DNA from: Pseudothermotoga sp.
GTDB lineage: Bacteria > Thermotogota > Thermotogae > Thermotogales > DSM-5069
Assembly (NCBI GenBank): GCA_003510135.1
Contig: DOKY01000019.1
Location: 76,037-114,151 of the forward strand
Direction of reading: 5' to 3'
Length of the DNA: 38,115 nt
In this document: positions 7,864-14,293 of the stretch, piece after piece
Layout: every line of letters starts with the position of its first letter
How positions within the stretch are numbered: the first letter of the stretch is position 1
Translations under genes and position numbers: made by a program
The notes under the pieces: model-generated
The model's input: only the letters and a program-made list of their open reading frames with translations
Told to the model about the DNA's origin: nothing
Databases searched by the model: none

Positions 7864-8025
7864 ATGAAAAAATATCGCTGTGTCCTGTGCGGTTACATCT
7901 ACGATCCTGAAAAGGGCGATCCGGACAGCGGGATAGCTCCAGGAACATCGTTTGATGATTTGCCAGACGATTGGACTTGCCCACTCTGCGGAGCTTCGAA
8001 ACAGGATTTTGAACCGATCGAATGA
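7864..8025 (+). CDS. Rubredoxin
   Basis: A 53-residue electron carrier. The iron ligands are Cys6 and Cys9 in YRCVLCGYIYDP and Cys39 and Cys42 in DWTCPLCGASK; the intervening sequence with the GIAPGTSFDDLPDDW segment is typical of the family. The gene starts six bases after the superoxide reductase stop behind GAGAG and ends at TGA 8023-8025. In this locus it should link the NAD(P)H-dependent reductase at 9667-10752 with superoxide reductase, rubrerythrin and the flavodiiron protein (known in T. maritima for equivalent proteins; inferred here). Confidence 0.96.
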   Translation: MKKYRCVLCGYIYDPEKGDPDSGIAPGTSFDDLPDDWTCPLCGASKQDFEPIE

Positions 8026-8053
8026 AGGTTCTCAAAGCTGTGGGGGTGATCGA

Positions 8054-8329
8054 ATGGCGCAGGTTCCTGTCAAAACCATCATGGCGATACTGGTGAAGAA
8101 CAGGAAAGAAGCGGCGGACAAAGTGCAGAAAATTCTCACAGCCTGGGGATGTTTGATCAAAACGCGTCTTGGCCTTCACGATGGGGTCTTGGACAACTGT
8201 TCCGAGGCGGGACTGATCGTTCTGGAACTTGTGGGAAGTCCAGAGCAACACAAAGAGCTGTGCGAAAAGTTGAACAAACTGCCCGGGGTGAAGGCAGACT
8301 ACATGGAACTCTCTTTCGATGAAGAATAA
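8054..8329 (+). CDS. Small ACT/NikR-C-like regulator, TM1266 type
   Basis: A 91-residue protein with a beta-alpha-beta ferredoxin-like fold suggested by VKTIMAILVKNRKEAADKVQ, the DNCSEAGLIVLELVG segment and LNKLPGVKADYMELSF. This matches the small regulators annotated as iron-only hydrogenase system regulators (TM1266 family), which resemble the ligand-binding part of NikR and lack a DNA-binding domain. ATG 8054 follows GGGGGTGAT. It is the last gene of the rubrerythrin operon, directly before a hairpin terminator, so a role in sensing redox or a small ligand is plausible but unproven. Confidence 0.7.
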   Translation: MAQVPVKTIMAILVKNRKEAADKVQKILTAWGCLIKTRLGLHDGVLDNCSEAGLIVLELVGSPEQHKELCEKLNKLPGVKADYMELSFDEE

Positions 8330-8349
8330 AGCCCCCGCTAGGGGGCTTT
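8328..8349 (+). terminator. Hairpin terminator after the rubrerythrin operon
   Basis: AAAGCCCCC (8328-8336), a GCTA loop and GGGGGCTTT (8341-8349) form a perfect 9-bp stem that overlaps the stop codon of the preceding gene. Only a short T tract is present on the 3' side, so termination may be partial, letting some transcripts continue into the hemerythrin/PAS gene 18 bases further on. Confidence 0.75.
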
Positions 8350-8367
8350 ATTGACGGAGGTGAGCTT

Positions 8368-9663
8368 GTGGAAAGGCAGGAAAAGATTGAAATTTTCAAG
8401 ACGATCCTGAAAAGACTGCACCAGGGAGAGGACATCGAAACGCTCAAGAAAGAATTTGGTGAGATCATAGCGAGTTTACCACCCTTCGAGATACCCGCGA
8501 TCGAGCAGGAACTTTTGAAGGAAGGAGAAATAACGGTCAGAGACATCGTGAAGATGTGCGATCTTCATGTTGAACTGTTCAGAGGAGCGGTCAGCGAAGC
8601 TGGTAGAGAGATTGAGAATTTGCCTTCGGGACATCCTTTGAGAAGCCTGTACGAGGAGAACAGACAGATCCTGAAAGATTCAGAAGTGCTTTCCCTGTTG
8701 AGCTCGAGCGCATTTTCTGTGGAAGATGGCAGGAAGAGCGAGTTTCTGAAGAAGTTGAAAGAGCTATTGGTTCAAATGAGAAAGATAGGCTTCACGCACT
8801 ACACTCGAGAGGAGATGCTGGTCTTTCCGTATCTCGAAAGAAGGGGTATCACTGCGGTTCCGACAGTTCTGTGGTCCAAGCACGATGAAATAAGACTCAA
8901 GATGAAACTTGTACTGGAGCTTCTGGAGAATCAGAACAGCAATGAAAGACTGAAAAAGGAGATGCTCGAACTTTCCCAAATGGTCGCAGACATGGTTTTT
9001 AGAGAGAACAACATACTCTATCCAACGCTGAAGGTTCTGCTTTCCGAAGGTGAGTGGGTTGCGATAAAGATCTTTGAAGAGGAGATAGGTTATTACGGTA
9101 TCGAGGTTAAAAACGAGTGGCAGCCTTCGCAGAAGCCCTTGCTTCCCTTCGAGATAGATCCAAGGTTGGACGAAGAAACCTTTAAGAAAATGCCCGAGGA
9201 AGTGAAAAGAGTTGCTGGTGAACTCAAACCGGACACGTACCAGATTCGAAAGGAAGGAGATCACGATCTTCAAACTGGATTTCTGAACAGAGAAGAGTTG
9301 ATCGCACTCCTTAAAACACTGCCTCTGGACGTTACTTTCATCGACAGCAACGACAGGGTCAGGTTCTTCTCGCACGGTCGCAGGATATTCCACAGGGCTC
9401 CTACTGTCATTGGAAGGATGGTTCAGTTTTGCCATCCTCCAAGAAGCGTGCATATCGTCAACAGGATTCTCCAGTCTTTCAAAGAGGGCAGGAAGGACGT
9501 GGCAGAGTTCTGGATCAATCTGGCCGGCAGACTGGTGCACATCAGATATTTCCCTGTTCGAAATGAGGAAGGAAAATATCTCGGGACGCTCGAGCTTGTT
9601 CAGGAGGTTACGGAAATAAAGAAACTCGAAGGTGAGAAGAGGTTGCTGGACTGGAAAGACTGA
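8368..9663 (+). CDS. DUF438 protein: hemerythrin-like domain plus PAS domain
   Basis: A 431-residue sensor-like cytoplasmic protein. Residues about 1-75 form the DUF438 domain (FKTILKRLHQGEDIETLKKE). The middle, about 75-230, is a hemerythrin-type helical bundle with HYTREEMLVFPYLE, SKHDEIRLKMK and FRENNILYPTLK offering His/Glu iron ligands. The C-terminal PAS domain, about 310-420, has DRVRFFSHGRRIFHR, the CHPPRSVHIV segment and FWINLAGRLVHIRYFPVR. GTG 8368 follows GGAGGTGAG. No kinase or output domain follows, so it may sense oxygen, NO or redox and signal by protein contact. Its position at the end of the superoxide/peroxide operon and facing the flavodiiron operon fits an oxygen or NO sensor (inference). 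Confidence 0.88.
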   Translation: MERQEKIEIFKTILKRLHQGEDIETLKKEFGEIIASLPPFEIPAIEQELLKEGEITVRDIVKMCDLHVELFRGAVSEAGREIENLPSGHPLRSLYEENRQILKDSEVLSLLSSSAFSVEDGRKSEFLKKLKELLVQMRKIGFTHYTREEMLVFPYLERRGITAVPTVLWSKHDEIRLKMKLVLELLENQNSNERLKKEMLELSQMVADMVFRENNILYPTLKVLLSEGEWVAIKIFEEEIGYYGIEVKNEWQPSQKPLLPFEIDPRLDEETFKKMPEEVKRVAGELKPDTYQIRKEGDHDLQTGFLNREELIALLKTLPLDVTFIDSNDRVRFFSHGRRIFHRAPTVIGRMVQFCHPPRSVHIVNRILQSFKEGRKDVAEFWINLAGRLVHIRYFPVRNEEGKYLGTLELVQEVTEIKKLEGEKRLLDWKD

Positions 9664-9666
9664 AGA

Positions 9667-10752
9667 CTAACCTTCGTTCAGAGATGGTCTGAGCCTTGTT
9701 TCCCACGATCTTGCGCTTTTTATGTCTTCGAACACGACGACTCCGACGATCTCATTGTTTCTGTAGAAGGCTTTCGTGTTGTCGTCGAGCCACTTTCCAT
9801 CGCCTTCGAGTCGACCGATGATGGCTATCGGAAGGTCCGCAAATTTGAAGTATGAAGATCTGAAGTGGAAGTCGTACTCGCCAGGCTGGCCGTTCAAAAC
9901 GTTCGCCAGCACCTTCGCCTGTTCCGTCGCCGCCCTGGCCGTTCCAGATATTTTCCCGTCGCACTCGGCACAGTCTCCCAGAGCGTAGATGTTCGGTGCG
10001 GATGTTCTGAACTTTCTGTCCACCAGGATGCCTTTGTTTACACTCAGGCCGCTCTCTCTCGCGAGAGCCGTCTCTGGAACGATGCCGATCGCGCAGAGCA
10101 CCAGTCTGGCGGGAATTTCTTCCTTGTCCGTAACGACGATGTCTTTCTCAATCTTCTCGATATCCCTACTGAGGAAAAACTCCACTCCGTAGTTTTCAAG
10201 TCTTGTTTTTATCCTTTCGGTCAGTTCCTTATCCAGACCGAGCAAGGAGTTCGTCTTCTCGACGATTTTGACTTTGTAACCTTTCTTTGAAAGATTCCCT
10301 GCCAGTTCCAGACCTATGAATCCACCACCTATGATGAGCAGGTCCTTCTCTTTTTCAAGTCTCTCTTTTAATTTTTCCGCATCTTCCCACGTTCTCAACG
10401 TGAGTAGGTACTCTTCGCCTGCTATCGAAATTCGCCTTGGTCTTGCACCCGTTGCGAGGATTAAAACGTCGAATTCGATCGGCCCTGCGCTTGTGTGGAG
10501 AATGCGATCTTTGGGTTCGATTCCTTTTGCCTCAACGTTGAGAAGAAGTTTTATAGCCTTTTTCTCGTACCATTCCAGAGGGTAAGGAAAGATCTGTTCT
10601 TTCGCCATGTCACCGGCGATGTAATGGCTCATCATGGGTTTTGTGTAGTGTGGCAGATTTTCTTTCTCGACGATCGTCACCTCGTGATTTTCTGCCAGCC
10701 TTTTTGCAAGTTCGGTTCCAGCCGGTCCATCGCCAACGATCACGACTCTCAT
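9667..10752 (-). CDS. NAD(P)H:rubredoxin oxidoreductase-like flavoprotein
   Basis: A 361-residue FAD enzyme with two Rossmann folds: VVIVGDGPAGTELA at the N-terminus for FAD, LLIIGGGFIGLELAGNL near residue 140 for NAD(P)H, and IYALGDCAE near 265 closing the FAD site. It belongs to the pyridine-nucleotide disulphide family without a redox-active disulphide, like NROR and NirB-type reductases. ATG 10752 was chosen, with GGAG eight bases upstream; GTG 10761 overlaps the flavodiiron stop and is possible. Directly downstream of the flavodiiron gene, it most likely supplies electrons through rubredoxin for oxygen reduction, as described for the T. maritima pair. Confidence 0.88.
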   Translation of the reverse strand: MRVVIVGDGPAGTELAKRLAENHEVTIVEKENLPHYTKPMMSHYIAGDMAKEQIFPYPLEWYEKKAIKLLLNVEAKGIEPKDRILHTSAGPIEFDVLILATGARPRRISIAGEEYLLTLRTWEDAEKLKERLEKEKDLLIIGGGFIGLELAGNLSKKGYKVKIVEKTNSLLGLDKELTERIKTRLENYGVEFFLSRDIEKIEKDIVVTDKEEIPARLVLCAIGIVPETALARESGLSVNKGILVDRKFRTSAPNIYALGDCAECDGKISGTARAATEQAKVLANVLNGQPGEYDFHFRSSYFKFADLPIAIIGRLEGDGKWLDDNTKAFYRNNEIVGVVVFEDIKSARSWETRLRPSLNEG

Positions 10753-10757
10753 CGATA

Positions 10758-11954
10758 TCACTCCAGCTCTTCGAGAAGCTGCTCGATAGATTGTTCGATC
10801 TTTCCTTCCTCGATCTTGCTCCCCTTCATTTCAACGAAAGAGATGAATCTGAGCTTGGAGTCCTTCAAAAGTTTTTTCACCGTGATCTCCACAGAGGCTG
10901 CCCAACCGTGAACGCCGAAGAAAACAACGGGTTTTTCGTAATTCGCCTTGTCCAGGATCTCGTACAGAACATGCCTCATCTTTGGATGAAGGTCTGCCTC
11001 GTAGGTGGAAACGCCGAAGATTAGGGCACGGCTGTCTGGAATGTCTTTGAGAATATCGCCTACAAAAGCTTCGCTCTCGTCGGAAAACCTGTGAACGGTG
11101 AGTTCGAAACCTCTGGATCGCAGGAGGTCCATCACTCTCTTCATAACGTTTTCGACAAAACCGTACATGGAATCGTATACAACGCAGATCTTTTTCTCCT
11201 TTGCCACACCGCTTGCAACATCCAGATAGTGTTGCAGGATCCTTTGGGGATCTTTTTTCCATACCAGCCCGTGTCCAGGGAGTATGGCCTTTATCTCGAG
11301 TGTGGATAACTTTTGTACGCCTTCAACGATGTAGTTTTTGTAATGGCCTATCACGTTGACGATGTACTTAGTGACGTACGGTAAGTATTCTTCAACGATC
11401 TTTTCGTTGGAATCATCGATAGTTGATGGAAGAGAATAGCCTCCCGCCACATCGCAGCCGAAGAGAATACCGTCCATGTATGTGACCATCGTGTCTGGCC
11501 AGTGAAGCCAGGGAGTCATAACGAAGTTGAATCTTCTATCTGCGATCTGCACCTCCTGATTGTCTGACACCGCTTGTACGTTCGTTATACCGTAGAAAGA
11601 ATCGAGGAGCCTTTTGCCGAAGCTGGACGCGATGATCGTGGCTTTGTTCTCGTTGAGCTTCAGAATCTCGGGAAGTGTTCCGCTGTGGTCCGGTTCGGTG
11701 TGGTTGACAACGATGTGCGTGATCTGTTTGGGATCAACCAGGGAAGAGAGAGCTTCGACGAATTCGTGGGTGTAGTTCTTCTTCCAGCCGTCGATCAAAA
11801 CGTTCGCACCGTTGAGCTTGATGAGATAGGCGTTGTAGCTTATGCCTTCTGGGATGTCCCAAACGGTCTCGAAGTACCTGATACGATCGTCGTCCATTCT
11901 GAGAATGTGAACCTCTGGATCTGTGAAAATCTGCTCAACCCAGACTTTAGGCAT
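10758..11954 (-). CDS. fprA: Flavodiiron protein (FprA-type oxygen/NO reductase)
   Basis: A 398-residue cytoplasmic enzyme reducing O2 to water, or NO to N2O, with electrons from rubredoxin. The metallo-beta-lactamase domain (residues 1-245) carries the diiron motif NHTEPDHSGT at about 84-93, then TPWLHWPDTM and LFGCDVAGG with further ligands. From about residue 255 a flavodoxin domain begins (KKICVVYDSMYGFVENVM) for FMN. No extra C-terminal rubredoxin domain is fused, so it depends on an external partner. ATG 11954 lies five bases after GGAGGTG; TTG 11957 is less likely. It is in an operon with the reductase at 9667-10752. Confidence 0.96.
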   Translation of the reverse strand: MPKVWVEQIFTDPEVHILRMDDDRIRYFETVWDIPEGISYNAYLIKLNGANVLIDGWKKNYTHEFVEALSSLVDPKQITHIVVNHTEPDHSGTLPEILKLNENKATIIASSFGKRLLDSFYGITNVQAVSDNQEVQIADRRFNFVMTPWLHWPDTMVTYMDGILFGCDVAGGYSLPSTIDDSNEKIVEEYLPYVTKYIVNVIGHYKNYIVEGVQKLSTLEIKAILPGHGLVWKKDPQRILQHYLDVASGVAKEKKICVVYDSMYGFVENVMKRVMDLLRSRGFELTVHRFSDESEAFVGDILKDIPDSRALIFGVSTYEADLHPKMRHVLYEILDKANYEKPVVFFGVHGWAASVEITVKKLLKDSKLRFISFVEMKGSKIEEGKIEQSIEQLLEELE

Positions 11955-11986
11955 CAAAGCACCTCCGATGGAGTCCTTTAAAATTT

Positions 11987-12757
11987 TTACATTCTCACGG
12001 AAAATTCGATCTTTCCAGGTCCCATGTCAAAAGTTTGACCCAACGCGAGGACCGTGGCGAGTTCCAGGGGCAGATTGTTTTTGACGATCTTCTCGACGGT
12101 TTTCTTGACATCGTAAGGAACTTTCACGATGTGGGCCTGCACCGTTCCTCGCCTGACCTCCACGATCATGTAAGAAGCTCTGGGATCGGCGTCTTTCGGC
12201 CTTCCAACGCTGCCCGGGTTCAGGATGAGCTTTCCAGACACCCACCTGACCATAGGAATGTGCGTGTGCCCGTTCACGATAACATCTTCAGATGTCGATT
12301 GAGCGATCTTCTGCAGTCTTTCCGGATCGGTGTGCGGTGTGACGTACTCCAGAAGTTCGCTCAGAGGACTTCCATGAACCAGGAGAAACTTCACGTTCTC
12401 CACTTCAAAAGAAAGCCTTCTTGGAAGACTTTTTAGAAAATCCTTCACTTCCTGCGACGTGTGCTCGATGGTCCAGTTGAGCGAGATATCTCCAACCTCT
12501 GTCTCTCTCCCCGGTGCGTAGCTACAACCACAGCTCTGCCTGGAGTGCCCCACTCCATCGTCGTAGTTTCCCATGATCGTTTTGATGGCCCTCTTTTTGA
12601 TCTCCTGAACCACATCTTCCGGGTCTGGTCCATAGCCGACCAGATCACCAAGGCAGAAGATCTCATCGACACCTTTTTTATCTATGTCCTCCAAAACGGC
12701 TTTCAACGCCTCTGAATTTCCATGAAGATCACCGAGGAATGCCAGACGCACCTTCAT
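11987..12757 (-). CDS. Calcineurin-like metallophosphoesterase
   Basis: A 256-residue phosphoesterase. The five metal-binding blocks are present in order: GDLHGN near the start, LGDLVGYGPDPEDVV, MGNYDDG, LLVHGSP and VNGHTHIPM, then LNPGSVGRPKD. These match the YfcE/MPP subfamily that acts on small phosphodiesters or phosphoproteins; the substrate is not known. It lies 32 bases before the flavodiiron gene and 14 bases after the radical SAM gene, so it belongs to their operon. Its relation to oxygen defence is unclear. Confidence 0.9.
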   Translation of the reverse strand: MKVRLAFLGDLHGNSEALKAVLEDIDKKGVDEIFCLGDLVGYGPDPEDVVQEIKKRAIKTIMGNYDDGVGHSRQSCGCSYAPGRETEVGDISLNWTIEHTSQEVKDFLKSLPRRLSFEVENVKFLLVHGSPLSELLEYVTPHTDPERLQKIAQSTSEDVIVNGHTHIPMVRWVSGKLILNPGSVGRPKDADPRASYMIVEVRRGTVQAHIVKVPYDVKKTVEKIVKNNLPLELATVLALGQTFDMGPGKIEFSVRM

Positions 12758-12771
12758 CGCCTCCAGGTTTT

Positions 12772-14121
12772 TCAGGTTTCACCGAAAGAGAGATCGAAAC
12801 TTCTGTCTTTTTCTCGATTCTTCAACAGCTTCAGCAAGAAAGGAATGCCACGTTTGAAGATCATTCTCGGCGAAGAGTAGACATAATAATAAGCCTTGAT
12901 GAAGATCTTGTTCAGTTCGGATGGGGAAAACCTTGGATGTTCGAAAACCAAATGGGTGCCGTCGAACAAAGAGAAATCTCTGGAAAGGAGCTTGTTTTTG
13001 AGATTTTCATAGAGCCTTGTTCCGGGATACGGAGTCAGGATCGAGAACTGTACGATGGACGCCTTCAATTTCTTGGCGAAACGGATGGTTTTCATGATCG
13101 TCTCCTTCGTGTCGTTGAGTGCACCGAGAACGAAGCTTGCGAACACATCGATCCTGTATTTCTTCAGGAGCTTAACGACTTCCAACGCGATCGAGCTTGA
13201 CAAACCTTTTTTGTATTCTTTCAGAACATTGTCCTCCGCACTCTCGAAACCAATGAAGAGCATCTTACATCCGGACTTTGACATCGCTTCGAGCAGATCT
13301 TTCCTGTTCAAAAGCTCATCAGCCCGAGCGAAAGCCCACCAGCGAAAGTTGAGGTTCCTTTTCAACATCCCTTCACACAGTTTGATCGTTCTTTTCGTGT
13401 TCAGCGTGAAGTTGTCGTCGAAAAAGATCACCGAGCCATAACCCATCTTCTTGATGAGCTCGAGCTCCTCCAGCACGTTTTCCACACTCCGCTCTCTGAT
13501 CCGGCGGCCCATGAATTGAGAAGCACTGCAGAATTCGCAGTCGAACGGACAACCACGCGATGTGACCATGCTCGTAGCGGGTCGGCCACTGAATTTCGTT
13601 TTGTAGAGCTTCACATTTTCTCTGTCCGGGAAAGGTAGCTCATCGAGGCTCTGCGCGAACTTGGGTGGTCTGGCAAAAATTTCACCTTCCGACAGATAGG
13701 CCAGACCATCTATTTGGGGATGCGGTTCTCCGTGCTCGAGCGATTCGAGTAACTGCAGGAAAGTGTGTTCTCCTTCGCCGAGAACAACGTAGTCGCAGAT
13801 CCCTTCTTTAAGTATGCTCTCGTACTCGGCCGACGCATGAGGCCCGCCGAGCACCGTGATCGTTCCACGGTTCTTTGCTCTCAGTGCGATCTGTTTTGCA
13901 AGTGGAAACCTCGGCGTGTCTGTCGAGATACCCACAACATCGAAGTCTGAATAGTCGAATTTTTGCCAGTCAAATGGCTGAACGTTCATATCGATCAGCG
14001 TCACACAATGATTCGCGCGTTTCAAGACGGAACTGATGTACATCAAACCGAGCGGTGGATAGACTGCCCCGAGTCTGAAATAGTAACCTCTATGTGCAGG
14101 GTTGATCAGAAGAACTTTCAT
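12772..14121 (-). CDS. B12-binding-domain radical SAM protein
   Basis: A 449-residue enzyme. Residues 1-150 form a cobalamin-binding-type Rossmann domain (MKVLLINPAHRGYY, VGISTDTPRFPLAK, TVLGGPHAS and YVVLGEGEHTF). The radical SAM core follows, with CPFDCEFC holding the three cysteines for the 4Fe-4S cluster, IFFDDNFTLN, LFIGFESAED and FSILTPYPGTRLYENL. The C-terminus is a helical region rich in aromatic and basic residues. ATG 14121 follows GGAGGG. Family members do methylations, ring cyclisations or C-C coupling; lipid-modifying enzymes (hopanoid and tetraether synthases) belong to the same broad group. The exact reaction is not deducible. Confidence 0.88.
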   Translation of the reverse strand: MKVLLINPAHRGYYFRLGAVYPPLGLMYISSVLKRANHCVTLIDMNVQPFDWQKFDYSDFDVVGISTDTPRFPLAKQIALRAKNRGTITVLGGPHASAEYESILKEGICDYVVLGEGEHTFLQLLESLEHGEPHPQIDGLAYLSEGEIFARPPKFAQSLDELPFPDRENVKLYKTKFSGRPATSMVTSRGCPFDCEFCSASQFMGRRIRERSVENVLEELELIKKMGYGSVIFFDDNFTLNTKRTIKLCEGMLKRNLNFRWWAFARADELLNRKDLLEAMSKSGCKMLFIGFESAEDNVLKEYKKGLSSSIALEVVKLLKKYRIDVFASFVLGALNDTKETIMKTIRFAKKLKASIVQFSILTPYPGTRLYENLKNKLLSRDFSLFDGTHLVFEHPRFSPSELNKIFIKAYYYVYSSPRMIFKRGIPFLLKLLKNREKDRSFDLSFGET

Positions 14122-14142
14122 GCGAATCCCTCCTTGATTGCT

Positions 14143-14148
14143 ATTATA
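14143..14148 (-). promoter_or_regulatory. Promoter -10 element of the radical SAM-flavodiiron operon
   Basis: Read on the minus strand, TATAAT occupies 14148-14143, followed by a short leader and the GGAGGG site before ATG 14121. No strong -35 hexamer is visible 16-18 bases upstream. Confidence 0.5.
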
Positions 14149-14244
14149 AACGCACGGGTCAGATTTCAGTGAGCCTAATGATCGTCACTCATCGTGTGTT
14201 CACGCTTATTTTACTTCTTTGTTTACATTCTGTAGCCCTTTGGT

Positions 14245-14271
14245 TTAGCAATCGTCATAAGAGTCTGCTAA
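14245..14271 (+). promoter_or_regulatory. CIRCE (HrcA operator) upstream of the Clp ATPase
   Basis: TTAGCAATC, a 9-base spacer and GTCTGCTAA occupy 14245-14271, 22 bases before the ATG. The CIRCE consensus is TTAGCACTC-N9-GAGTGCTAA; the left arm has one and the right arm two mismatches, with the exact 9-9-9 layout. A better copy lies before groES in this same window, so HrcA control of both chaperone units is likely. Confidence 0.75.
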
Positions 14272-14293
14272 TTTATCTTTCGGAGGTGTTAGC

